A stretch of DNA of 64,000 nt. Origin: Vigna angularis (taxonomy: Eukaryota; Streptophyta; Magnoliopsida; Fabales; Fabaceae). Both the position numbers and the translations under genes were made by a program. The stretch covers positions 31,054,501 through 31,118,500 of the forward strand of contig NC_068975.1 of the NCBI RefSeq assembly GCF_016808095.1, in the 5' to 3' direction. Position 1 is the stretch's first letter, and each line of letters begins with the position of its first letter. The notes beneath the pieces are model-generated. The model was not told where the DNA came from, ran no database searches, and saw only the letters and a list, made by a program, of their open reading frames with translations. Shown piece by piece: positions 31,060 to 43,800 of the stretch.

Positions 31060-32346
31060 TGCTAAAATTAATTTACTACAAATATTATAAATCAAATCTA
31101 AAAATATCCCTACTTGACTTTAATCTGTAGTTTTTTTATTTTGTTAGAAACATTTATAAAAAAATATCATAAATCACATTGTTTTATTCCTGCATAATTC
31201 TATTGTACTTAATCCTCTCTTTAATTTGTATATAGTAAAGAAGTAGTTCTGCCAATTTGCGCAGGTATATGATTTTTATTTTGTTTACTTTCCATCTTCT
31301 ATGAATTTGACTTTATTGTTGATGCGTAAACTATTAACTAGTAGTTATTGAATAAAACAAGAATTTCAAATCTTAATATCGTTATTAATTATTAGTAATT
31401 TATACGCAAATATTTTCTTAATACTTGTAAAAAAGTTACCGTAAAATCCATTACAAACTAGATTTAAGTAATTTATTACTGCTAAGTAAAAGCTATTGCT
31501 AAACATATTTCTCCACCTATAAATATATTTCCTCGTAAATACATCTTTCTCATGTTCACTTTTTTTTTATTCTCAAGCGACACTTTTCGTCTTTCATTCT
31601 TATTTTTTTCCCCATCGTTTTACTCTTCTCTCCACAATGATGTTGTTCTTCTTTCACACTATTCTTTGACAAAGGTTAATATGAACACTATAATAATAAC
31701 AATAACTACCAACCTAGTACAAAAATAATTTAAAATATAAGTATTAATTTAAATTAATTATTCTTTTATTTTTATTACTATTATAAGAGTTAAATATTTT
31801 TATAGTATTAAACTTAACGTAAAATTATAATTTATATATGTTCCAATTTAATACATTTTAGTTATTAAATTTTAGAAATGAATTCATATAATCCTTTGAA
31901 CATAAAGATATTAAATATGTTTTATGTGTTAAATGACATTTTGTATTTATATTTGAACTCAAAGTATATAAATAATTCAACCATCAATTTAAGACATCAT
32001 TTCACATGTAAAAAAAAATTAACTCACTTAGATTTAAAAGATTGAATTTATTTATTTTTAAAGTTTAAAACTTGTTTCAATTTTAAGACAAGAAATTTTA
32101 ATTTTGCATGAAAATTTAATGAATAAAAACATATTATATACTTTTACTAATGTAAAGAAATACTCAATTACGAGGAATAAAGTTGTCCAAATAAAATAAA
32201 GATGTGAATTTCTATGCCTACTTTGGTTGTTGATATCTTCTTAATTACATGCCGCTTATTTAGTAAATAGATCACGATGCATCAATGCACGTGTAAAATG
32301 TTCTGGGAATGATAATAGAGGTTTTTTTACAACAGTGGATAAATTT
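29555..32346. other. Intergenic region between cystatin and transporter genes
   Basis: AT-rich DNA with a short (AT)n run at 31028-31056. It carries the upstream region of the cystatin and the downstream region of the first transporter. No coding segment was seen. Confidence 0.5.
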
Positions 32347-34511
32347 TCAGAAGAATATCAGTTGTTGAGTATCGTTATTTATTCCAAAAACAATAGTTCC
32401 TGCAACAACGAAACTTGATTAGATTCAAAGACCTCTTTTCAGGCAAAAGCATTTGTCCATGGAAGGTAGGAAACTCACCTAGTGACGGCATGAGAAGAGA
32501 CAACACAACAATCCCAGCCACTTTGAGCGGCACACCTACTTTGAGCATGTCTTTAATTTCTATGTGTCCACTAGCGATTCCAAGTGCATTTGAGGGCGTT
32601 GAAGTTGGAAGCCAGAAAGCAAACTCTGTTGCTATTCCTCCAGGGATGATGAGCATAAGCGGATGCACATGCATGGTTATGGCTATTTGATAAAGAAGTG
32701 GGACAAGAAGAGTGACAGTAGCAGCATTCGAGGTGATGAACTCAGTAATAATACTACATATTACACAAACAGCAGGAACAATGACCATGTGTGGAATGTC
32801 TTGCAAGCAATTCAAGATCCCTGACAAAACGTCTGCTAAGCCACTAGATTGTACGCCATCAGCTATGGCAAAACCAGCTCCTAAAAGCAAAACGAGGTTC
32901 CAAGGTAGCTTTTTGCAGTCATTCCAGGTCATTAGCTTCTCCCCCTCTCGCTTCATGTTTGGGATTATGAACAATAAGACAGCCACCATAACCTGCATTA
33001 CATTGCATATACAAAAAAGCCTTATTTTGTTTCATCAGTTTAAGATCAAATTTTTGTGTGATGAGTTATATTTATGAACTATAAACTCTTAGAGACTACT
33101 TACACTGACACATCCATCTCCAACAAGTCCATGGAATAAAACTCCCCACCCAGGAATGTCGTCGGTGATTCTTCTTGTCATCCATAGTATTATAAGCAAC
33201 TGTATTTACCATTGTGTTTTCATAATGTGGTACTTGTTTATTTGAAAACACATTAAGTTCCTTCATCATTAGATATGAAAATTCATAAGGCATATTTAGG
33301 TATACATACCCCAGATATAGACATCACCATTTTCTCAGCAAAAGTTGTGGGACCTACAAACAAACCATAAAACAATTCCATTTGATTTAATTAATTTGAT
33401 TCGGATATATACATAACACTACAGAAATAATGGAAGTTCGGCAGAAAGAAAGAGAAAGGATGAAAGGTGGAGAATTTGTTGTGTAGTGTAGGGTAGGGAT
33501 AGGGAGAAACTTACCAAGATCTTGGAGGTCTCTTCTCAGATGAACTTTACCCAAATAAGAAGACAGAGCGCGAGAAGTTCCTTTAGGCAGATAGAGGAGG
33601 CAGATGATGCACCAAAAACAAATGAGAATGAGAAGAGCCGCCGGGAAACCGAAGAAGAACCATGTGTTGAAGCTTATTGCCTTTCCCTCCGGAAAAAGAT
33701 TCCACATCCCAGATATTATCAAGTTCACACCCGTACCCGTCAAAGTGCTCATCCCTCCGATCGGCGTCGCGTACACCACCGTCAAAACCACCGCTTTGCA
33801 GAACTTTCTCATCTCCTCTGACTGCTCCTCCATCGGCGGCAGCCGCTGCAACATCCCCATCGCCACCGACATCATCATCACCGCCGTGGGCACGTTCAGC
33901 ATCCACATGCTCACCAAGAATATCGTCGCACATAGCCCCAACAATAGCAGCGCCGGATTCAGCGGATCGGTACAAAACAGCAAAGTTACCTGTATGCTCC
34001 ACGTGATGTTGGCTCACAAATATATACTAATGTGTTAAACAGAAGTGGAAGGCAACAAAAAGAGTGAGTGACTAACATTCAAGGCCAGTCTCCGGTGAAC
34101 GTTGTATCGTTCCACGGCGAGAGCGAGAATGAAGCTTCCCAAAATGAGCGTGACGAGATCGTTCATGTAGGAGTGCGCCACGCTATCAGCTGAAGCAATT
34201 CCGAAGATGGGGAAGAGAAACAAAGGACACAAGGAGGTCACCGGAAGCGGTACGGCTTGCGTTATCCACCACGTGAACACCCAAGCAGCCACGCCAAGCA
34301 TTTTCTGGCTATTGGGAGGTTCGAGCTTCACGAAGAGGCATATGACAAGGGTGAAGAAAGGTCCCAAAAGGACATAGAAGTTTTGTAGTTTTAGAATTGA
34401 TTTCATGGTGATAGAGACAGTGCTCTGTGTTCCTTCCGTCGCCTCCTGAACAGGGAGAAGCGGTGCCCCGTGACCATCGGAAGCAGGTAACGGAGTTTGT
34501 TCTCCGATCAT
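32347..34511 (-). CDS. TDT: Tonoplast dicarboxylate transporter, tandem copy 1
   Basis: Six exons, in transcription order: 34077-34511, 33515-33989, 33310-33353, 33104-33199, 32479-32992, 32347-32399. They join in frame to 538 residues, close to the 540 of Arabidopsis TDT. The SLC13/DASS family carries malate and related dicarboxylates; the plant member sits in the vacuole membrane. Features include a cytosolic N-terminus, many membrane helices, the first transport hairpin with [11 protein letters not shown], and the second with [15 protein letters not shown] and [19 protein letters not shown]. It is odd in the first substrate/cation loop: copy 2 has [13 protein letters not shown], while this copy has L176 for His, P179 for Ala and S186 for Pro. 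The C-terminus is longer and different ([12 protein letters not shown]). It is head-to-tail with copy 2. Confidence 0.93.
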
Positions 34512-37263
34512 CTCGGACAGAACTAGAAACTGTCGCCGAGGATGGATTTGCCGGGATATGGTGTTCGGATTAAATGAGATTAATTAGTGTCATTATTATA
34601 GTTCCTGTTACAAATAAACTGTTCCAGTTATGTGCCTTTTGCGTGGCTATACTTTTTATTGGATTCACGTGATTATTTATTAATTGTTCTATGGAGTTTC
34701 TTGGTCAATGCTAATATCCCACTTTATGAATCTTAGTAAATGAAGCATCACTTATATTTTTTTCAAACATTTTTACTTACATTTTTTAAACAAGAGTTTT
34801 TCCTTTTTAGTCTGATTTGAGATTGGTAGTTCTAAAATACTAATACAAGTTAGTGCAAATTTATTATTTTAAGTTAGTTTTCTAATTTTCTTAGAGGGTG
34901 TGAATTTATCGAAAATAATATTATAAATGGGGATGAAATTATGAAGTAAAAATCATATCCTTTATTAGAAGCATATACAACTTAAGATTAAATATAAACA
35001 TTTAAAAGAGAGAAAGAAATTAGTAAAGCCCACATGTAATAAGAGAACAAAAAAGAGATCAAATATAATATGAAAATAAAAACAGTAACAAAATTAATTG
35101 CTTTGAATTGTACATATAATATATTCCTGCTCAAAGAACTAGCCCCAACAACAATAATAATATAAACTAATCGAAATGTCATTCTTGCGTAAGAAAATGG
35201 TCTTACTATTTGTACATGTTCCCCCACTTGGAATGCATATAAAAAATTTGCATAGATACAATAAAAAAAAATATATAAAACTTTATACCTCAAATTTTGA
35301 GTTTACCTAATTTGTTAATAACTACTGGACAAGTACTTCTTTGTAAACCATGCTGTTATGCATTATAGATTACAGCTTGAATTTTAAGTAATTTTAAGAT
35401 GTTATTTACTTTTAAATATTTTAGTCACTAGTTTCATAATTATACATCTTTAACTCGTTTTATTCTGAAACAGCGGTCATAAAGCAATTACCATATTATT
35501 TAAGAGTTAAATTTATCTTATTTCTTAGAATTGAAATCCATTTATGTTTTAATCATACATTTTAGTATTTAAACTTTAAAATTGAATAAATATAATTTTT
35601 TAACTTTTAAAATTATTTTATCAATTAAATGATGTTCTAAATTGACATTTGAATTATTTATAATATTTATTAGAATTCAGTTCAAATAACAATCTAAAAA
35701 TCCTTTAACATGAACAAAAATTAATATTATTAAAGGTTTAAAACATTTCTATTCATTTATTTTTAAAATTTAAAAACTAAATTATATCAAATTTTGAAAA
35801 AGAGAAATTTAAAATTTTTGTGTTAAATTTAATAAATCAACACATATTTAATCATACCATCACTATTTTGTATTTATATTTGATTCAATTATAAATTATT
35901 TGTTGAAATAATTCAATTTCAAATTTGTGAAAGTATGGTTGAGCTTCTTATTTTGAACACAACTTTAGATCTTAAATATGCAGGTCATTTTGTAATCATG
36001 TTAAGAATTTTCAATTTTCAATTTTTTTCTACCCAAAGAAGATTCAGCTAGAGAATAAATTATAACATTATGAATTTGATGTATCAAAAGATATCAGCTT
36101 TCTTTGTCTATTATTAATGAACTAAGTAAAAAAATAATTTGGAGCGTACAATCAAATATTTTATCCTTGGTAGACAAATTGATGTCATGTCAATAACAAT
36201 AGAATGTGCCTTTATATATAGTAATAAAAAAGTTATAAAAACAAGATTAAGTGATAAGACAGATAAAAAATTTTACTTTATCGTTTCTATTAAAAAATAA
36301 AATTGGTGAAAAAATTAAGAATATAATAATTATTATTTTTCCCTCTATAAAACAATGACAAACACAACTTCAATAGTGAGAGTTTATATGTTTTCTGTTG
36401 TATGTTTAAAAATATTAAGTTTCATTATCATACTTTTACTATTTTCAAATTCATCGTTCAAATTGTATTAGATACTATTTTTAGCCTCTTGTTCTTTCCA
36501 GGTTAATTTCATCTTCATTTTTCAAGTTTTATAGTTCTTTTTTTTCCTGATTTTTCCTTCCGCTTAGTAAAACTTGTATTATTGGTCAATATCTCTTATA
36601 ATCAAAATATATTTATTAAAAAATAGTTATAAATCAATTTTTTGCATTATCAAATTTCTGTTTTGTTCATGACCCTTTTGTATAGTCATCGCAGAACACA
36701 AGTTAGTTGGTTAAGGATACGCCTTTCCCTGGAATGTTGAGATGTGGAAAACAAAATTTGGAAGGTTAAAAACTATATATATTTAAGGTCCGTTGCAAAA
36801 TTACAAAGCCAAAATGCAAGCAGATCAACAGGAACTTCAACACCTTCTAATCAACAAAATGCATTTTACATAGAAAAAGAAAAGAAGAAATCAATTCCCT
36901 TCTTCTGGTACTGGTATAAAGTTTTACAATAGTTGGAATCTCCCCCTGTTTATATCCTTATATTTATATGACGTAACCATGTAAAAAATTATAAACAAAT
37001 TAACAAACAAATACAAAAATAAAAGCAACAAGGAAAGAGATGAAATTGTTTCTATCTCTTCTCCTTTGCACTGTTGATATCTCCCCAGGGTATCCACATC
37101 GCCTAGGTATTAAGGCCCCTGCACATTTAAACTTCCCTTCATCTCCTATAGACAAACAACATTTTGCAAAAACTCGTAGACAGACCAAATTTATAAAGCA
37201 AAATGAAATTCGGAAAAGAAACCAATCTCCCATCCGACAAGAATGTTCCTTTGGCAATGTCAC
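34512..37263. other. Spacer between the two transporter copies
   Basis: About 2.75 kb of AT-rich DNA serving as the upstream region of copy 1 and the downstream region of copy 2. No coding segment, RNA gene or transposon end is supported. A tRNA-like word (TTAGTTGGTTAAGG near 36700) has no partner arms. Confidence 0.5.
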
Positions 37264-40200
37264 TTATGGATTTGCTCCAAAAACAAATGTCCCTGCAACG
37301 ACAAAATTACTTGGACGTCAGAAACATTATTGAATTTTCTTAAAGCATTTCTCTACCGGAACAGATATGGTAGCTAGGTAACTCACCCAGTGAAGGCATT
37401 AGAAGAGACAACACAACAATCCCAGCAACCTTGAGTGGTACACCAACTTTGAGCATGTCTTTGATTTCTATGTGTCCAGTGGCAAAGCCAACTACATTTG
37501 ACGGTGTTGAAGTTGGAAGCCAGAAAGCAAACTCGGTTGCTATTCCTCCAGGTACCATGAGAAGAAGTGGATGCACATGCATAGTTCTGGCTATGTGATA
37601 AAGAAGAGGCACAAGAAGGGTAGCAGTGGCATCATTGGAGGTGATGAACTCAGTAATAATGCTACATATTAGACTAACAGCAGGAACAATGGCCAAGTAT
37701 GGGGCATCTTCCAAGAAATCCAAGGCTTGTGAAAGCACATCTGCTAAGCCACTGGATTGTACTCCATCAGCTATGGCAAAACCAGCTCCCAGAAGCAAAA
37801 TCAGGTTCCAAGGTAGCCTTTTGCAGTCATTCCAGCTCATTAGCTTTTCCCCCTCTTGCTTCATGTTTGGGATTATGAACAATAAAACAGCAACCATAAC
37901 CTACATTTTCGTTCTGTCTCATTAATTGATGACTACATTTTTTTGTCTGATGAGTCAAAAACACAATACTTACACTGACACTTCCATCTCCAACAAGGCC
38001 GTGGAACAAAGATCCCCATCCAGGAATGTCATCTGTGATTCTTCTTGTCATCCACAATGCGATCAGCAACTGCATTCACCATTTCACTTTAATTAATGCC
38101 TTAACTGAAAACACATTAAGCTAATCCGATATTAAATTTAGTAATTTAACACGTATATATTTAGACTTGCATACCCCAAACACAGACAACACCATCTTCT
38201 CAGCAAAAGCCATGGGACCTGCAAAAATCAGTAAAGTAATGCATTAGCTTTAACTTTTTGGAGGACATGTCTAAAGTATTTTTCTTTTCTAATTAATCGA
38301 TAAAGCTGTAAAGGACACACGAGACGTGTCGATAATGTGCATCGTTAACATGCACCGAGCAACTTCCATGGGATGGGATGCTCATTCCAAATATGTCCAC
38401 TATCTCTCTCACCTACTTCGTACGATGAGGTCGGCCATGAACCTCTTCAATAGGACAACTATATATGTAAATAATATTGAAGTAAGAAGAAAATACAAAT
38501 GGTTTAAATTTTAATTGCTTTTAGTGTGCCAGTGTCTTTTTTTTTCACTTTCTATCTAAATTTAACAATTTATATTCAAAAACTTCATCAATAAAATTAT
38601 ACAAAAAAATAAATAAAATAAAGAACTATTAAGTTCTGTAATAGTTTTATAAGCTGTTATATACTCATTGGAGCTGTATTTCTTGAAAAGTATTATTAAC
38701 AAGTTGTTGAATATAACTTTTTTATTATAATCATGATAAAAATATACATTAAAGATTTCTCTGAATTACAGTAAATATCATAATTTTAATGTTAAAATAA
38801 TATAAAAATTGTAAGTCCTTAAAAAAAGTGGTATTGTTTTAAAAAAGAATGTCTTAACGTGTTCCACGTTCCTAAATTCCTTGTATTTATTTTCCATTAT
38901 GACAGTGGATAATTGAAGTTGACGCTTTGTGTACTAGGTTAGCTAAATGTATTAAATGTCATGTTTTTACAATTAAAAAAATAATTAATTAGAACATATT
39001 TATTTTTGTAATTTCTTTTGGAGAAAATTGGTAGATTGAGGTGAGAGGTGTCGTGCTTGCCAGATAAGCACAAGATAGTGAAGGCAAATGAAGAACAGGA
39101 CACGTATGATTAAAAGATGCAAATGGAAGTAAAACAAAAGAGAGAATATAATAGGAGAAGGAAACGACAAGGGTGAAGCTTGGGAAGGTTTATTCTGCGC
39201 CTCCAGCGTTGTATTTCTAGTTGCATAATCTGGTGAGTAAAGTAAAGGGTTGAAGTGAGAAACTTACCAAGAGCTTCAAGGTCCCTTTTCAAGTGAGTTC
39301 TATCCAAGTAAGAAGACAAAGCACGAGCGGAGCCTTTGGGCACATAGAGAAGACAGAGTATGCACCAAAAACAAATGAGGATGAGAATAGCCACTGGGAA
39401 ACCGTAGAAGAACCACGTGTTGAAGCTTATTGGTTTTGCTTCCGGGAAGAGGCTCTTCCACATTCCGATTATTATCAAGTTCACACCCGTTCCCGTTAGA
39501 GTGCTTATTCCCCCAATCGGTGTCGCGTACACCACCGTCAGAATCACCGCGCGGCTGAATTTGTTCACCGCCTCCGACTGCTCGTGCACCGCAGGCAGCC
39601 GCTGCACGATCCCCGTCGCCACCGGCATCATCATCACCGCCGTCGCCACGTTGTGCAGCCACATGCTCACGAAGAATATCGTCGCACATAGCCCCAACAG
39701 TAACAGCGCTGGATTCACCGGATCGCCGCAAAACACCAACGTTACCTGCAGGTTCACAAATCATATCACACTTCCTAAGACAATGTTTTCTCTTTGCCAC
39801 TACAGAAAATTAAAAAAAAAAAAAAAAAAAAATAGAACATAGCCTCTTTGCCTCCACCTAATATATCTTATTTAATAAAATATCATCTCACATTTTAAAC
39901 CAGTCACAAATAGAAAAACACTAATTCCATACTCTCTATTTATCTTCTCAAAAATCCTTCCCAATGCCAATTAAAAAAACAGTACGAAAGATTAAATATA
40001 ATAATTATTTTTTTTTGTGTTTATTACGTATTCTATTTAATGATCACAACTACTTATAAGTAAAAAAAAAATTAGAATAACTCAATACAAAATTTTCTTC
40101 CCCTTGCTTAGAGAGAGAAAAGTCAAGAATTATATTATTTCAAAAGCAAATAATTGAGTATACGTGGCGATGAAATCGTCTGCCCAAAATAATGGCAAAA

Positions 40201-40815
40201 CACATAACTTTTTCTTATCGACCAGAATAAAAGTTTGAATAATCATAAAAAAATTCACGAAATTGAATCAATAAAAACTCCGGATCGCCGATCGCTGGCA
40301 CTGATGAAAACTCAATTGTGATGGTAAAATAAGTTCGAAAATTTTGACGAAAGTGAAGGCAAAGAGGGGTGACTCACATTCAAGGCCAGTCTCCGGTGAA
40401 CGTTGTAGCGTTCGACGGCGAGAGCGAGAATGAAGCTTCCCAAAACGAGGGTGATGACATCATCCATGTAGGAGTGCGCCACGCTGTCAGCTGAAGCAAT
40501 CCCGAAGATGGGGAAGAGAAACAAAGGACACATGGAGGTCACCGGAAGCGGCACGGCCTGGGTCACCCACCAAGTAAAAACCCAAGCAATCACACCAAGC
40601 ATTTTCTGGCTCGTGGGTGGAGCGTCGAGCTTCACGAAGAAGCATATGAAAAGGGACAACAAAGGTCCCAGAATGACATAGAAGTTTTGCAGTGTTAGAA
40701 TGGATTTGAAGGTGAAGGAGACGCGGCTCTGTGTTCCCTCCGCTGCCTCCTGAATGGGCAGAAGCGGCACCTTGTGGTCATCGGAAACATGTGACTCCGT
40801 GTGTTCTCCGATCAT
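37264..40815 (-). CDS. TDT: Tonoplast dicarboxylate transporter, tandem copy 2
   Basis: Six exons, in transcription order: 40378-40815, 39268-39745, 38175-38218, 37974-38069, 37387-37900, 37264-37292. They join in frame to 532 residues. The start MIGEHTE aligns with the MIGEQTP of copy 1, so an in-frame Met five codons upstream (40830) was not used. Exons 3, 4 and 5 have exactly the lengths of copy 1 (44, 96 and 514 bp), with identical intron phases. Transport motifs are canonical: [12 protein letters not shown] (H177, P187), [24 protein letters not shown] and [18 protein letters not shown]. The C-terminus is TFVFGANP. Introns 1, 2 and 3 are expanded relative to copy 1; intron 2 exceeds 1 kb and intron 1 holds an A19-20 tract. 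The expected role is malate/citrate movement across the tonoplast. By sequence this is the more conserved copy. Confidence 0.94.
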
Positions 40816-43800
40816 CTTGCAGAGAAGCAAGAACTGTTACAGAGAATGGTTTGGCCGTGGAAGCTTTTGTTGGGTAGAAATAAGGTATGCGTGGAGGTTT
40901 AATTATTGAATTTTCAGAATTAGTGGACAAATTTGTTTTCTTTTTTTCTGTGTTATTCTTATCTGGATGAGAATGAACGTAAGAATAGTGTTGTAATTAT
41001 AATTACTTACATCTACAAACATACGACATAATCTGATGTCGATGTTTGTTTAAGGACGTGGCACATACAACATAATCTTAATTTATTTATGAAGCATGTT
41101 TTTTGTGAGGTGGAACGTATTTTATAAGATAGGGTATTTCATCCATTTAATGAATTCATGTGGTGGTAGCTATTATGCTAAATGTCGAAATTATTTTAAT
41201 ACGATCGATCCAGAGAGGAAAAAACACGAATAAAACATTGAAAAGGTTATTCTGTGCGGGTGATTTTCAACGGGAGAGTATAAGGGGTTTAATTTACGAA
41301 GAAAGAACATAATATTATTATGAATTTAATTTATAAGTATGTGGTGATTAGTCTTGGCACGTGAAGAAAAAAACTAAATGAGGTCTCTTTCCTCTTAGGT
41401 TTCGTACATGGATCGCATTGCTGTTGTTCTCAAATTTGGAAATCATTATTAATTTATAGTTACTTTCACGTGATCACTTATTAATTTATATGTACTATAA
41501 AGTGGAAATATTTTGGAAAAGGAACTCAAACATAACTATTATTATTATATTTTCTTAGCTTTTAAAAATTCATCACTTTTGTTTTTTCCTTATATTTCTT
41601 AAGTGTTTTTGGTAAGTTAATTTAAGATTATAAATAAAAATATTAATTAAAATAATTAATATAATTAGTTTACCTTTAAGCTTATTGTTTCAATTAAGTA
41701 ATATATTTATTATATTCTACAAGTAAGATATTTGTACCTTTTTTATATTTTTATACTACGAACAATAACTCTAATAATATTTTTTTAAAATAATCATTCC
41801 TTTTTTGTAAAATATTATTTAAAGAAGCATATTATCATTTTATACGTACAAATAATAAAGAATTATGAATAAAAATATTTATATTAGCTTTGAATTGAGT
41901 ATAAATAGAAAAATAAAATAGTAATTTTATGTTATATGATTAAAATTTAATAGTAGGGAGTGTACCTATGTGGAAGAGACTTACCTTTGAGGGAGAAATT
42001 GTTGGAAATTGAATCTAAGTTCCACATTATATAGAAATGAGAAAATAAAACACTATATAAAGATTTGAAAGACCCATTAACCTGTTGGCTTAAGGTTTTG
42101 GGTAAAGAGTGATGTCAATTTCTTATATAGTTGGACTCATATCTTATTTGCTATTATGTCTTCTGGTGAATCTTCTCCTCTATAGACCCAACAATTTCTT
42201 AATTATTTAAGATAAAATATTTGTTTATTATGTATTAACTTAACCACTCAAATTATAATATAAAAATTAATATATAAAAAATTATAAATGTCTAAGTAAA
42301 TTAAAAGTTGCTATTGAACGCAGCAAGTATTTTATTGTTATTTTAGTATTCTACAATTCTATTTATGCTAAATTGAGGATGATTTATGTTTAGAGGAGAA
42401 TTTCTTGAGGTTTAAATATTTGTTTATATATTATAAAGGTACATCAATAAAAAAAATGTACATACGATCCTGTTCCTGTTGATTTTTTTCATACTGAATT
42501 TGTTTTGAATAAAATGAAGTTTTGTGGTGTTGGATAACTATGACCCTGTTTATGGATTTTATTTTAGTGGTTGTGGCACAACTAATCTACTTGTTCAATA
42601 TAATTGGTCAATGTTCATCTTTCTCACGGGCCCAACCATTCATATCACGTTCTATTAAAAAACTGCATTTTTTTTTCTATATATAATCATTAACGTTTAA
42701 TATTATTAACAATATTGTTTATGTTTAATAAGGGTCCGAGATGTATGTTCCACGTATCTTCTCTCCTCTGTTGTGCAACTAACAGTTCAAATCTCTCCCT
42801 CGGATCAGTTCAGTAAGGTGTAACCTGTAAGCAAACACTCTGACGCTGAAGTTAGTGAAGTGTCCTCTACCATCTTTTTGTAAAACTCAGAAAAATCAAA
42901 TGTACCTGATTATCAGTGCTGTATTTATAGACTTTGTAATTATCCGGTCCATTAGACGTTATTAAATGCCCTTTAATGTCACACATCTTGTGCCTAATCA
43001 TTCGCTAACCTCTTTATATTCAACATAATGTGTTTGATATTACTCATTAATTAGCTATAAACGTCCTTGCGACATAGAAATTACTCACCTTTATTACATA
43101 TTAATACGATTAACTGCCTACCTATCGATTATTTATTGTTGTGTTGGATGAAGATCGTGCATGATGCAAGGTACCGATCGTCCACACCATATAATACAAA
43201 TATGTACTAAATTAATTTCGTCTACATCAATGCATCCAATAATTGTCTCTTCCAATTAATAATATTTTTAATTTACATTATTATAACAATCTATATTATA
43301 AAAGGATGTGACCATAACCAAACACCTGTGTGATGGTAATGGTCATCGAACACGACTTCATCCATGAAATTATTTTTGTTATTTATTTAATACTCAGTAA
43401 AGTTAATTATCCTCTCGTAAGAGGATTAACATATAAGTTATAATTAAATGAAGTGATAATCACTGGTATGGTTTTTATGAAGTGGAAATCGAAGACTTAA
43501 CTGTCACTTTTATGAACGAACACTTATATAATATTTCTGCAGTTTTTTATATTATACTATTACATTTTTTTTATGAAAAAAGAGAGTATATTTGTAGACT
43601 TTGTAGTTTTTTTCTTCATAATAGTATTCATCTTTATATTTTTAAATTAACGAATTCAGTTTTCCAAAATTTAAAAATAAGCAATTTTAAATGTTTTTTA
43701 TATTTAAATTTAACTATTATGATAATTTTTTTACTGTTACGAAGTTTATGAAATGATTAAATTTACATATATTTTTAAAGTTTTGAAAATTAATTCATTA

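Noticed and set aside
33522..34038. Long plus-strand open frames over transporter copy 1
   Set aside because: They are antisense shadows of GC-rich exon 2; the minus-strand frame has family motifs and splice joins.
36690..36735. tRNA-like words (TTAGTTGGTTAAGG)
   Set aside because: No acceptor stem, anticodon arm or T-arm can be paired around it.
39293..39842. Plus-strand open frames over transporter copy 2 exon 2
   Set aside because: Same shadow effect of a GC-rich exon; no homology on that strand.
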